Shown here in pieces: positions 16,828-25,713 of a stretch of DNA of 64,000 nucleotides; within the stretch, counting starts at the first letter, position 1, and every line of letters starts with the position of its first letter. The position numbers were made by a program, and so were the translations under genes. The notes beneath the pieces are model-generated. The model did not search any database. It was given only the letters and a program-made list of their open reading frames with translations, and was not told where the DNA came from. Source of the stretch: an uncultured Dokdonia sp. Its GTDB lineage: Bacteria; Bacteroidota; Bacteroidia; Flavobacteriales; Flavobacteriaceae. The stretch spans positions 186,001-250,000 of the forward strand of contig CANNDF010000004.1 of NCBI GenBank assembly GCA_947503305.1, written 5' to 3'.

Positions 16828-19269
16828 TTATCCTTGTCTCAAACGTATAATATCCGAAAACAGACCACTAGCAGTTACATCACCACCTGCTCCTGCACCT
16901 TTTACAATAAGCGGTTGTTCAGGATAACGTTCTGTATAGAAAAGTACAATATTATCTTTTCCTTCAAGATTATAAAACGCACTTTCTGCACCTACAGCTT
17001 GGAGCCCCACACTCGCTTTTCCATGATCTAGTTGTGCGACGTATTTTAATCGTTTGTCTTGTGAAGCTGCCTCACTTACTAATTTTTCAAAATGTGCGGC
17101 ATCTTCTTTTAAGGTTTCGAAAAAATGGGGTACATCTGTACTCTTTAAGTTATTTTCTGTAAGAAAAGGAAGATTTTCAATATCTTCAAGTTCAAGTTTA
17201 AGTCCGCTCTCTCGAGCGAGAATTAAGATTTTGCGTGCCACATCCACACCACTTAAATCAATCCGAGGATCGGGTTCTGTATAGCCTTCGGTTTTGGCTT
17301 GTTGAACCACATCATGAAAACTATCACCTGGAGTAAAATTATTAAATACAAAGTTTAAACTACCTGATAAAACGGCTTGAATTTTTGTAATGCGGTCTCC
17401 AGATGCTATAAGGTTATTAAGTGTGTCAATAATAGGTAATCCTGCGCCTACATTAGTCTCAAAAAGGAAAGGGGCATTATAGGTACGGCTTAATTGCTTA
17501 AGTTCTGTATAGTTTTCCATTGCGCTGGCACATGCTATTTTATTACAAGCCACTACAGCAATACTATTACGTAAATAGTCTGCATAACTCATAGCTACAT
17601 CTTCATTTGCAGTAACATCTACAAATACAGAGTTTCGGATGTTGAGATTGATTACGCTTTCGCGAAAGCGTACCAAATCTGCTGTATCCCCTTTTTCCAA
17701 TAGCTCTTTCCATTGCTGTAAATCAATACCGTCTTCCTGTAATATCATAGTACGACTGTTTGAAATCCCTATAACTCGTAGATTAAGGTTGAGGTTTTCT
17801 AAAAGGTACTTTTGTTGTTGTTGTATTTGAGCCATAAGTCGTCCTCCCACATTTCCTACTCCCATAATAAAGAGATTAAGCTGTTTGCGTTGATCTTCAA
17901 AGAAACGCTCATGAAGACTATTTAATGCTTTTTTTACATCCTTAGAAGCTATAACCGCCGATATGTTTTTTTCGCTGGCACCTTGTGCAATAGCTCTGAT
18001 GTTTACATTGTTTTTTCCTAATGTACGGAACATTTTTCCTGAAATCCCTTGGTGACTTTTCATACGTTCTCCTACCAATGCAATAATGGCGAGATCTTCT
18101 TCTATGATTACTGGTTCTATCTTATGCAATGAGATTTCATAGGCAAAGGTTTCATCTATGGCATTTTTTGCTGCTTCTGCATCATCTTGTACAATACCAA
18201 GACAAATACTATGCTCACTAGATGCCTGTGTAATGAGGATGACACTAATATCTAAATTTGATAGTGTTTCAAAAAGGCGTTTTGAAATCCCAGAAATCCC
18301 TACAATTCCAGTTCCTTCTAGCGTAAGTAATGCAATATCACTTATGTGACTTATTCCTTTAATAGGGTGTGATTTTCCATTTGGCTGTTGTGTAATACAT
18401 GTGCCAGGGGCTTCTGGATCCATTGTGTTTTTTATGTATAATGGAATATTTTTTTGCATCACAGGAGCAATGGTTGGAGGGTATAATACCTTAGCACCAA
18501 AATGCGATAACTCCATGGCTTCATGATACGATATCGTGGCGATAGGTTGTGCTTGTTTTACCAGTTTGGGATTTGCACTATACATACCGCTTACATCTGT
18601 CCATATTTCAAGCGCATCTACATCCATTGCTGCCGCAATAATAGAGGCCGTAAAATCGGATCCGCCACGTCCTAACGTACTTGTATCACCTGCTTCAGAG
18701 CGTGCTATAAATCCGGGGAAGATCGTAATCTGCTGATTACTTTCTTCAAAGTAATCATGGATTGCTTTATGCGTTTTTTCATAGTATACTGTGGCTCTAC
18801 TATGGGTGCAATCTGTTAAGATTAAGTCACGCGTATCTTTTCGAGTAGCATGAACTCCTTCATGATTAAAAGCTGCAGTAATAATTAAAGAAGAGGCCAA
18901 TTCTCCAAAAGCAGCAAGCTTGTCTAAGGTCTTAGGCGATAACTCATTGATCAGATATATTCCGTGAAGTAAAGCTTCTAAGTCATTCATTAATTGAGTA
19001 ACTTCTTTTATAACAGATGGATTATGTGCCGTCAATGCTTTTGCAAAAGACGAATGTGTATCTTTAATTTCTTGAAATAATTGTTGATACTGCTCTTTTT
19101 TTTGAGAAGCAAATTCTCCGGCTTTCAAGAGTTTATTAGTGATACCTCCCACTGCCGAAACAATAACAGCAACACGATCTTTTTGCGCACTGTTTGCAAC
19201 GATAGAAATGACATCTTGTATGTTTGAAATACTTCCTACAGAAGTACCTCCAAATTTGAGTACACGCAT
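16828..19269 (-). CDS. thrA: bifunctional aspartokinase / homoserine dehydrogenase
   Basis: An 813-residue fusion. Residues 1-about 300 form the aspartokinase (KFGGTSVGS at 5-13, TLGRGGSDFTA at 198-208), about 310-460 two ACT domains, and about 465-813 the NAD(P)-dependent homoserine dehydrogenase (GVGNVGG at 470-476, and the GAGAGGDVTASGLFSDI close to the C-terminus). The ACT domains suggest feedback inhibition by threonine. It is the first structural gene of the thr operon; a Thr/Ile-rich leader peptide lies 79 bp upstream. A copy of the dispersed palindrome is read here as RFRES inside the dehydrogenase part. Confidence 0.96.
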   Translation of the reverse strand: MRVLKFGGTSVGSISNIQDVISIVANSAQKDRVAVIVSAVGGITNKLLKAGEFASQKKEQYQQLFQEIKDTHSSFAKALTAHNPSVIKEVTQLMNDLEALLHGIYLINELSPKTLDKLAAFGELASSLIITAAFNHEGVHATRKDTRDLILTDCTHSRATVYYEKTHKAIHDYFEESNQQITIFPGFIARSEAGDTSTLGRGGSDFTASIIAAAMDVDALEIWTDVSGMYSANPKLVKQAQPIATISYHEAMELSHFGAKVLYPPTIAPVMQKNIPLYIKNTMDPEAPGTCITQQPNGKSHPIKGISHISDIALLTLEGTGIVGISGISKRLFETLSNLDISVILITQASSEHSICLGIVQDDAEAAKNAIDETFAYEISLHKIEPVIIEEDLAIIALVGERMKSHQGISGKMFRTLGKNNVNIRAIAQGASEKNISAVIASKDVKKALNSLHERFFEDQRKQLNLFIMGVGNVGGRLMAQIQQQQKYLLENLNLNLRVIGISNSRTMILQEDGIDLQQWKELLEKGDTADLVRFRESVINLNIRNSVFVDVTANEDVAMSYADYLRNSIAVVACNKIACASAMENYTELKQLSRTYNAPFLFETNVGAGLPIIDTLNNLIASGDRITKIQAVLSGSLNFVFNNFTPGDSFHDVVQQAKTEGYTEPDPRIDLSGVDVARKILILARESGLKLELEDIENLPFLTENNLKSTDVPHFFETLKEDAAHFEKLVSEAASQDKRLKYVAQLDHGKASVGLQAVGAESAFYNLEGKDNIVLFYTERYPEQPLIVKGAGAGGDVTASGLFSDIIRLRQG
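17656..17669. repeat. dispersed 14-bp palindrome, copy 3 (in thrA)
   Basis: Exact copy, with symmetry extending to 18 bp (17654-17671). Read on the minus strand in the Arg-Phe-Arg-Glu-Ser frame. Confidence 0.9.
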
Positions 19270-19348
19270 GGTGTTTATTTTTATATGAATATTGATATGT
19301 AATATTTAAATCCAGAATATGGATAGAGAACGGACGATATGTAATAAC

Positions 19349-19423
19349 TTATAACCCCATAGGGGTACCTGTACCTGAAGTAATAATGGTACTAAAAATG
19401 AATATGTGTGATTGTGTATTCAT
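19349..19423 (-). CDS. thrL: thr operon leader peptide (24 residues, Thr/Ile rich)
   Basis: A short frame ATG 19421-19423 to TAA 19349-19351 encodes MNTQSHIFIF, then STIITSGTGTPMGL. Five of 24 residues are Thr and four Ile, clustered around the middle, as in the ThrL peptides of enterobacteria that sense charging of both tRNAs. It sits 79 bp upstream of thrA and starts about 14 bases after the -7 element of a good promoter, so it would be the first thing translated on the thr message. No strong terminator with a T-run is obvious between it and thrA, so the exact mechanism (attenuation or leader-ribosome stalling with another read-out) is open. Confidence 0.7.
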   Translation of the reverse strand: MNTQSHIFIFSTIITSGTGTPMGL

Positions 19424-19437
19424 ATCGTTTTACCCGT

Positions 19438-19467
19438 TAAAAGTAGTATTTTTACAATACTAGACAA
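19438..19467 (-). promoter_or_regulatory. predicted promoter of the thr operon
   Basis: On the minus strand TTG (19465-19467), a 19-base spacer and TACTTTTA (19438-19445; 7 of 8 to TAnnTTTG) form a Bacteroidota-type promoter. An inverted repeat with arms TAGTATT (19444-19450) and AATACTA (19456-19462) fills the spacer and could be an operator. Confidence 0.6.
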
Positions 19468-19515
19468 GGGGTGTGATTGATTTTTAGGGATTTAGTAATT
19501 ATAACCCTATATTTT

Positions 19516-19556
19516 AGCATATTTTTAGAATATGCTAGCAATTTGTCCTTTGCTAG
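19516..19556. promoter_or_regulatory. two inverted repeats upstream of nnr
   Basis: AGCATATT/AATATGCT (19516-19523, 19529-19536) and CTAGCAA/TTGCTAG (19535-19541, 19550-19556) lie back to back 28 bases before the nnr start. They could be an operator or alternative hairpins. Confidence 0.4.
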
Positions 19557-19583
19557 AAGGATAATTCAAAGAAATTAAAATAG

Positions 19584-21122
19584 ATGAAAATATATAGTAA
19601 AGAACAAATTTATCAAGCAGATAAAGTAACCATAGAAAAAGAAGGGATTCCTTTTTATAATCTTTTAGAACGTGCAGGTGGATATGTATATGAATGGATG
19701 CATAAACGATTACAAGGGGGGCAAGTACCGATAAAGGTTTTTTGTGGGATTGGAAATAATGGAGGTGATGGTCTTGTTATTGCTCGTAATCTTATAAAAA
19801 ACGGTTATAATGTTACAACCTATATTGTTAACTGTAGTGATAAAAGGTCTCCAGGCTTTTTAAAAGCTTATGACGAATTAAAAAATAGTACTAAAAACTG
19901 GCCTGTACTACTTAAAGCTGATACAGAACTTCCAGAGATTAGTCCTAAAGATATTGTAGTAGATGCTATTTTTGGAATTGGGCTTAATCGTTGTCCTGAT
20001 GATTGGGTAAAACAACTATTCACAAAAATCACACAATCAGGATCCTATATTTTATCTATTGATATACCTTCTGGAATGTATGTAGACCAATCTCCAACAG
20101 AAGAAGATGTGGTAATTGCCCCTACGTATGTGTTAAGTTTTCAGGCACCCAAACTTGCTTTTTTCTTGCCTGAGTCAGGACAGTATGTTACTATGTGGGA
20201 AGCAATAGATATAGGGTTAGATCCAGAATATCTTGCAACAACGCCTACAGATGTAGAACTTATAGGAAAACAAGAAATCATACAGCTTTATAGAAGTCGT
20301 CCTGAGTATGCACATAAAGGGATGTTTGGACATAGTCTTATTATAGGTGGGAGTTATGGAAAGATGGGGGCTGTTATCTTAGCCAGTAAAGCAGCTATGC
20401 GTGCAGGAAGTGGTTTGGTAACTGCTTATATTCCACAAATAGGTGTTCCGATTTTACAAACTGCTTTACCAGAAGTAATGACAGAAACCGATAATTTTAA
20501 TGGAAAGGTTTTTGAGGAAATTGATTTTCAGACAGAAGCAAATGCTATAGGAATAGGCCCAGGTATGGGTACAGATCCAAAAACAGCAAAAGCTATGGAG
20601 AATTTTCTTAAAGGGCAGGAGCGTCCTATAGTCATAGATGCCGATGCCATTAATATCATTGCGGCAAATCCTACTCTTATGGAACATGTGCCAAACCTTT
20701 CTATTTTTACTCCTCACTTAGGTGAATTAAAACGTCTAGTAGGGGAGTGGAAAGATGATTTTGAAAAACTTGAAAAGACCGCAAAGTTTGCCAAAAACCA
20801 TGATATTGTCATAGTTATCAAAGGTGCACATACTATTACTACGTATGATATGCGATTGTATGTAAATAATTCTGGAAATCCTGGATTAGCAACTGCTGGA
20901 ACAGGAGATGTTCTTACAGGTGTAATTACAGGAATGCTTGCACAAGGCTATCACCCGGTTGAAGCAGCAATGATGGGAGTATATTTTCATGGTACAGCTG
21001 CCGATATTGCGATTAACCAGTATGGTATAGAAAGTTTGATAGCCAGTGATGTAACCGAGTTTTTAGGAAGAGCCTATATGGATCTCTTTGCAAAACCCGA
21101 ACAACCTCCTCAAGAAGCATAA
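19584..21122 (+). CDS. nnr: bifunctional NAD(P)H-hydrate repair enzyme
   Basis: A 512-residue fusion. The N-terminal part (about 1-215) is the NnrE epimerase (YjeF_N) with GNGGDGLVIARNL-type motif, here FCGIGNNGGDGLVIARNL at about 53-70, and DAIFGIGL. The C-terminal part (about 225-505) is the ADP/ATP-dependent NAD(P)HX dehydratase NnrD with HKGMFGHSLIIGGS, IDADAINI and the catalytic GTGDVLTGVITG. It repairs hydrated NADH and NADPH in the cytoplasm. It is divergent from the thr operon and followed by a strong terminator. Confidence 0.95.
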   Translation: MKIYSKEQIYQADKVTIEKEGIPFYNLLERAGGYVYEWMHKRLQGGQVPIKVFCGIGNNGGDGLVIARNLIKNGYNVTTYIVNCSDKRSPGFLKAYDELKNSTKNWPVLLKADTELPEISPKDIVVDAIFGIGLNRCPDDWVKQLFTKITQSGSYILSIDIPSGMYVDQSPTEEDVVIAPTYVLSFQAPKLAFFLPESGQYVTMWEAIDIGLDPEYLATTPTDVELIGKQEIIQLYRSRPEYAHKGMFGHSLIIGGSYGKMGAVILASKAAMRAGSGLVTAYIPQIGVPILQTALPEVMTETDNFNGKVFEEIDFQTEANAIGIGPGMGTDPKTAKAMENFLKGQERPIVIDADAINIIAANPTLMEHVPNLSIFTPHLGELKRLVGEWKDDFEKLEKTAKFAKNHDIVIVIKGAHTITTYDMRLYVNNSGNPGLATAGTGDVLTGVITGMLAQGYHPVEAAMMGVYFHGTAADIAINQYGIESLIASDVTEFLGRAYMDLFAKPEQPPQEA

Positions 21123-21146
21123 TTAATAGACAATTGATTGTAAAAT

Positions 21147-21182
21147 AAAAAAGTTCCCATCATTTAAGTTGGGAACTTTTTT
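21147..21182. terminator. bidirectional terminator between nnr and the convergent lipoprotein gene
   Basis: Perfect 13-base arms AAAAAAGTTCCCA (21147-21159) and TGGGAACTTTTTT (21170-21182). Confidence 0.9.
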
Positions 21183-21214
21183 AATGTGCTAGTTGAATCT
21201 ATAGATGTGAGCCA

Positions 21215-21784
21215 CTATTCTAAGATTTCAATAGGGAAGGTCACTTCAATATCAGTTTCTCCTCCAGCATCTGCAAGACCTGTATTTGGTTTTGTTGGCT
21301 CATGACGTAGTGTAATTGTAAAATTACCTGTGCTTACTTCTCCAGTATTTAATGTGAATTGAGTCCCTAATGGGTTGTCATTTCCATCAAAATTGTCATA
21401 TTCTGTTGTGATGTTAAGACCATCTGAAACTGTAAAGAATACTTGATGTTCATCATCTTCTTCTTCTACTTCTTCGGTGATATCCTCGGCTGGATCTTCA
21501 GTTTCATTTAGGAATGTAATATCCGCTAAATAGACCTCATTGGGGTCGAAGTCATCTCCTTCCATAGTAATCACTGGAGGATTAGGTCCATCAGGCCCAT
21601 CATCATCTACACTGCGCAATGTTATTTCCTGACCAACGCCACCTAAAAGTTCTACAATTACTGTAGTAATTACTTCTTCTTCATTAATTACTGGGGGTGG
21701 TGTGCTATTATCGTCATCACTAGAACAAGAAACAGTAATAATTCCTGCGGTAAGTGCGATTGTAAAAAATTTAATAGTTTTCAT
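21215..21784 (-). CDS. lipoprotein partner of the TonB receptor locus
   Basis: A 189-residue lipoprotein: signal with lipobox ending TVSC (Cys about 20), then an Asp-rich tether SSDDDNS. The rest is very acidic (runs such as TEEVEEEDDEH about 103-113) and strand-rich, with a closing segment TLRHEPTKPN...DIEVTFPIEILE. It is 26 bp downstream of the TonB receptor gene and probably co-transcribed; small acidic lipoproteins of this type accompany metal-related TonB receptors in Flavobacteriia. I can not name a ligand; the acidic character fits cation binding. Confidence 0.65.
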   Translation of the reverse strand: MKTIKFFTIALTAGIITVSCSSDDDNSTPPPVINEEEVITTVIVELLGGVGQEITLRSVDDDGPDGPNPPVITMEGDDFDPNEVYLADITFLNETEDPAEDITEEVEEEDDEHQVFFTVSDGLNITTEYDNFDGNDNPLGTQFTLNTGEVSTGNFTITLRHEPTKPNTGLADAGGETDIEVTFPIEILE

Positions 21785-21810
21785 AATAATTGTTTTAATA
21801 GGTTTTATTT

Positions 21811-24210
21811 TTAATAATTTATTTTAAGTTGTAGACTCACATTTCTACCGAGGTCATCGGCAAAAAAGCGTTGTCTGTTTAAGTAATTACGATACGAGGT
21901 ATCAAAAAGATTATTAACAGCTAGTGCTACTTGTAGTGTAGATGTGTTACTTACTGCAAAATCAAGTTGCCCTCTTAAATTGATTAAGTGATAGGCATCA
22001 GGAGGGGTACTTACATCAATTAATTGGGTTTCATCCTCAAGCACCAGAAACACCTCAAAATTAGTATCTGGAAATTCATTTTGCCTAAATGCATAATAAC
22101 TCTCAACAGATACTTTTAAATTGTGCCACTTTTCATTGCTATAGGTAACACGATTTGTTGTATTTACTGGTGGGATATTGATCAATGGTAAATCCAAGGT
22201 AGTATCTTGCCCCTTGACAATAGATAGCTGATTGTTAATACTAAAATGCTCGCTTACGCTAAATTGATTATCAATATCAATCCCGAGGAGTCGTGCATCT
22301 GTCTGACGGTATTCCCATACGGGGAAATTACCACGTAATGATTGTTGACTTCCCGTAGGTTCTATCAGGATAAAATCTGAAATAAAATTTGCAAATGGAG
22401 CAACAGTAAAGGACCAATTTTTATGCTTTCGCGAAAGCGCAACAGACACCTTATTAGAAGTTTCTCGATCAAAACGGATATCTCCTAATTCAATACGAGC
22501 TGCACTTTGGTGTAACCCATCACTAAAGAGCTCCGATGGATTAGGGGCTCTATTTGAAAGTGCATAGTTTGCTGTCAGACTATAGAAGTCATTAAAATCA
22601 TAGTTCACACCAGCAGTAGCAGATACATTATGAAAGGTAAATTCAGGATTTGTTAAAATCTGAGTTCCTAAATCTTCCACTACTAATTCTGGAAATAAGA
22701 CATCATACCCTCTGGCTTCCCAAAAGGAAGTACGATAGAATTTTTGTGCATCTATAAAGTTATAATCATATCGAACGCCAGCTTCTATAGTCCATGGCTC
22801 TATTGTTTTACTAGCAAGGACATAAGCTCCAAAATCAAACCGATCATAATCAGGAATTAATCTACGTATTCCTGTTGCAGGATCTGGAAAATTAGTTTGT
22901 GAGCGCCCTATGATTCCTGCTTTAGCATCAATCGTATTATCGGCAGTATATTCAAAATCTAAGGTAGCACTATGTGTACGTAGTTCCAAATCTATGGCTG
23001 GTCGTACATCATCGCTATCACGTCTGATATCAAATTCCAATCGATTGTTTTGCTGGAAATCATACTGAAAGCTAAACTTTCCAATATCATTAAAACGCTT
23101 ATAGGCATTAAGTCTTGCTATCTGATGCTTCACTTCTTGTCTAGGCGGATTGATATCATACGTGAAATCTTCAATTACTAGTGGGATATCGTTATTAATT
23201 GCATTGGCAAGATCGGCAGCACTTCCCACATGAGATGCGCGTAAGATTCCTAATTTGTTATTATAAATAGAATAACTCGCTTCAACTCCATAGGAATACT
23301 TATTAACTCCAATACGTATTGCGGCGTCACGTTCATCGGCTCCTGTATTGCTTAATATATAATCTGGAGCTTCAAAATCACCAAAACGTTTTAGAGTTCC
23401 TTGAACACTGGCATACCATCCAGAATTATATGATTTGGTTAATGTAGAGGTGATACTACCACCACGTCCATTAGATACACCTGTAAGCAGTGTTTCTCCA
23501 TAGAGACTATCAGAAATTGGAATGCGTTTTGGGGTGACAATAATCGTTCCTCCTACTGCATCCCCTCCATATTGTAAGCCTGCAGCTCCTTTGATTACAG
23601 AAATGCTTCCTGCATTATTTAAATCTACATTAGGCGCATGTTCTACACCCCATTCCTGATCTTGTAAACGTGTACCTTCAGTAATCAATACAACACGACT
23701 ACTATGCAACCCTTGAATGATAGGTTTTACAACCGTATTTCCTGTATTTAAAGAAGAAACACCACTTAACTGGTTTAAAGCATCTCCTAAAGAGCCTGCG
23801 CTATTGGCTTGAATAGCTTCATTGGATACTTGCGATTCAATTGCAGTTTTTCCTCCATTTTTTCGAGCTTCTCCAGTAATTGAAACTTCCCCTAATTCTT
23901 CTAAGTGGTGTTCCATGTTTATAGTACGCTCTATATTACCATCTATAGTTACATTAATAGTCTGTGTGTTACATGATGGATGAGATACACGTATGGTATA
24001 GGTAGCACCATTACATAAATTATCAAAAGTATATTTTCCTTTTGTATTTGTTTTTATGGTATTACCTAGTTCCTCTATACTGAGTGTTGCATCAGTTAAA
24101 GCCTCTTGGTTGTGTAAATCAATAACGTAACCTGTAACCGTGTATGTACAGTCTTGTGCTATACAAATACTACTGCACATAATCGCGCAGAGTATAATGA
24201 AAAATTTCAT
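21811..24210 (-). CDS. TonB-dependent outer-membrane receptor
   Basis: A 799-residue protein with a signal peptide (about 1-18), a carboxypeptidase-regulatory-like Ig domain (about 24-105), a plug domain (about 118-235, with the typical VLITEGTRLQDQEWGVEH and the SVIKGAAGLQYGGDAVGGTI stretches) and a 22-stranded barrel ending NVSLQLKINY with a final aromatic residue. No SusD partner follows, so glycan uptake is unlikely; the plug EHAPNVD motif and the His/Cys-rich neighbour suggest a metal ion or metal chelate. A dispersed palindrome in the barrel is read as LSRK. Confidence 0.88.
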   Translation of the reverse strand: MKFFIILCAIMCSSICIAQDCTYTVTGYVIDLHNQEALTDATLSIEELGNTIKTNTKGKYTFDNLCNGATYTIRVSHPSCNTQTINVTIDGNIERTINMEHHLEELGEVSITGEARKNGGKTAIESQVSNEAIQANSAGSLGDALNQLSGVSSLNTGNTVVKPIIQGLHSSRVVLITEGTRLQDQEWGVEHAPNVDLNNAGSISVIKGAAGLQYGGDAVGGTIIVTPKRIPISDSLYGETLLTGVSNGRGGSITSTLTKSYNSGWYASVQGTLKRFGDFEAPDYILSNTGADERDAAIRIGVNKYSYGVEASYSIYNNKLGILRASHVGSAADLANAINNDIPLVIEDFTYDINPPRQEVKHQIARLNAYKRFNDIGKFSFQYDFQQNNRLEFDIRRDSDDVRPAIDLELRTHSATLDFEYTADNTIDAKAGIIGRSQTNFPDPATGIRRLIPDYDRFDFGAYVLASKTIEPWTIEAGVRYDYNFIDAQKFYRTSFWEARGYDVLFPELVVEDLGTQILTNPEFTFHNVSATAGVNYDFNDFYSLTANYALSNRAPNPSELFSDGLHQSAARIELGDIRFDRETSNKVSVALSRKHKNWSFTVAPFANFISDFILIEPTGSQQSLRGNFPVWEYRQTDARLLGIDIDNQFSVSEHFSINNQLSIVKGQDTTLDLPLINIPPVNTTNRVTYSNEKWHNLKVSVESYYAFRQNEFPDTNFEVFLVLEDETQLIDVSTPPDAYHLINLRGQLDFAVSNTSTLQVALAVNNLFDTSYRNYLNRQRFFADDLGRNVSLQLKINY
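22425..22438. repeat. dispersed 14-bp palindrome, copy 4 (in TonB receptor)
   Basis: Exact copy inside the receptor barrel, read on the minus strand in the Leu-Ser-Arg-Lys frame. Confidence 0.9.
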
Positions 24211-24251
24211 GGCAAATAATTTGTTAATTTAAAGCGTAGTTATACTTATAA

Positions 24252-24590
24252 TTAACAAGCTGGAGGGCCTCGAGATTCTGTAGTACGATATAAAGATAGA
24301 TATACCGTTTGTGTATGAATAGTTTTTTCTGGAATATCCTGATTGGGTATAAACAGGATTTCATTAGTAGGAGTAAAAACGCCGTTATTTTTTAAAGTAA
24401 CATCACAAAGGCAACAATCTAGTTCCTTTTTGTGTATATGTATGTCTGATTTGTTTTCACATCGATCAATGTGATCATGTCTTTCTGTGCTATGGACTAG
24501 ATTGACTACACTAGGTAACAACAAGAAGAACATAAGGGCTATTGCCGATATGTTTCTTATAATATGTATACGAAATGCGTGCAAATTCAC
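24252..24590 (-). CDS. small His/Cys-rich membrane-anchored protein
   Basis: A 112-residue protein with a hydrophobic N-terminal segment (about 12-32) followed by HSTERHDHIDRCENKSDIHI and HKKELDCCLCDVT, a dense set of His and Cys (about 33-63), and a C-terminal ESRGPPAC tail. It overlaps the upstream DUF6787 gene by 4 bases (ATGA) and precedes the TonB receptor by 41 bp, so translation of the locus is coupled. Similar small proteins with a RGPPA tail commonly precede TonB receptors in Bacteroidota. A metal-sensing or metal-delivery role at the cell envelope is inferred from the His/Cys cluster only. Confidence 0.65.
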   Translation of the reverse strand: MNLHAFRIHIIRNISAIALMFFLLLPSVVNLVHSTERHDHIDRCENKSDIHIHKKELDCCLCDVTLKNNGVFTPTNEILFIPNQDIPEKTIHTQTVYLSLYRTTESRGPPAC

Positions 24591-25105
24591 TTTTTAAATA
24601 AAAACCCAAATCCCATTCGGGATATCATATTGACCGCAAAATCCTTAAAAAAATTGTATTGACCAAATATCCAGCCAAAGATCACCAATAAAACTTGATA
24701 TAATGGGAATATTAACAGAATTCTAACAGGCCAGTATATCCATCCATTAAGGGTTTCTTTATGCAATCCTATTAATTCCATAACAGGATCTGAAATGCGT
24801 CCTGCTGTTGATCCAGTAACCGCAAATACAAGGAATATTGCGATAAGTTCCCAACGATAGGTTACTTTCCAACGAGTATATAGCTTTTTAAAAAACCATA
24901 GGGTAATGTATAGTAATAGTATTGTGATGACTACTGTAAAAAAGCCTAAGAGTTGGTAGAAAAGTTCATGGTCCTTACCTACAGTTTTGTTAAGGACCCC
25001 TTTGGCAATTAAAAACCCTGATACAACTAGCGCGATGCTTCCTAATATGGGATGTATAAGTTGCCAGTTTTTAGTAATTTCCCAACGTTCTTTAAATCTC
25101 TTCAT
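24587..25105 (-). CDS. DUF6787-like membrane protein
   Basis: The start was placed at ATG 25103-25105 (MKRFKERWEITKNWQLIHP), because this N-terminus is typical of the family and the longer form adds a Cys-rich stretch that overlaps the upstream gene. The 172-residue protein has about four hydrophobic segments (about 22-40, 53-75, 90-106, 133-155). The function is unknown. It lies 19 bp after the DUF6146 lipoprotein gene and overlaps the His/Cys-rich gene by 4 bases, so it belongs to the same operon. Confidence 0.7.
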   Translation of the reverse strand: MKRFKERWEITKNWQLIHPILGSIALVVSGFLIAKGVLNKTVGKDHELFYQLLGFFTVVITILLLYITLWFFKKLYTRWKVTYRWELIAIFLVFAVTGSTAGRISDPVMELIGLHKETLNGWIYWPVRILLIFPLYQVLLVIFGWIFGQYNFFKDFAVNMISRMGFGFLFKK

Positions 25106-25124
25106 AGCTGGGACAAAAATACAA

Positions 25125-25532
25125 CTATCGCAACTTTTGGTTGTAACGTTGTTCAAAAAATTCGAACCAATTATATAAAAGGTAATTTACTTCATACCCA
25201 TAATTTACATCTCGGGTGTAATCAATTTGTTGGATATATAAATTAGGATCAAATTGAGTTGAATTAAGGACTCGATTATTATATTCTATAACACTTATTA
25301 TATTTCTGTTTTCTAACCAAAATTGCTCGTAAAAACCTCTTGGCCTTTGTGTTGCAAGCCACGAGTTAAATCCAGGTTCTATAATCAATATTTCGTATTC
25401 TAAGCTATCGTTTGCTATTCGTAAGGTATCTGATGTATTCGTTGTAGTAATTGTGCCCTCTTTTTTTGTTTGTGTTGTTGCACATCCTATAATGACTATT
25501 GCTAGGGCTAGGCTATATATAATCTTTTTCAT
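25125..25532 (-). CDS. DUF6146-like lipoprotein
   Basis: A 135-residue lipoprotein: signal with lipobox IIGC (Cys 17), a Thr/Lys-rich tether, then a compact domain with DSLEYEILIIEPGFNSWLAT, QRPRGFYEQFWLENRN and DYTRDVNYGYEVNYLLYN, the conserved body of this Bacteroidota family. No enzymatic residues can be proposed. It is the first gene of the five-gene minus-strand locus that leads to the TonB receptor. Confidence 0.75.
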   Translation of the reverse strand: MKKIIYSLALAIVIIGCATTQTKKEGTITTTNTSDTLRIANDSLEYEILIIEPGFNSWLATQRPRGFYEQFWLENRNIISVIEYNNRVLNSTQFDPNLYIQQIDYTRDVNYGYEVNYLLYNWFEFFEQRYNQKLR

Positions 25533-25656
25533 AATTTTAAAAGTAATGTTTAATTTCTTAGAGTCAAAATTAAGAGAGAGGTTTGATATAAGAAATATAT
25601 AATGAGTAGGGAGGCGATTTGATTGAGGGAAAACTACTTTTTTATAATTATAAAAT

Positions 25657-25694
25657 AAAAAATCACGTTTTACATACTGTAAAACGTGATTTTT
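25657..25694 (-). terminator. strong terminator of the DUF937 gene
   Basis: Arms AAAAATCACGTTTTACA (25658-25674) and TGTAAAACGTGATTTTT (25678-25694) with a 3-base loop. Confidence 0.9.
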
Positions 25695-25713
25695 AGATTT
25701 TTAAGAACGTAAT

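Noticed and set aside
19349-19423. Classical attenuator terminator after the Thr leader
   Set aside because: Hairpins in 19270-19360 are weak (for instance ATCCA/TGGAT) and lack a T-run, so I do not annotate a terminator.
21811-24210. SusC-type glycan importer
   Set aside because: No SusD partner or glycan-degrading genes are nearby and the receptor is only about 800 residues long.
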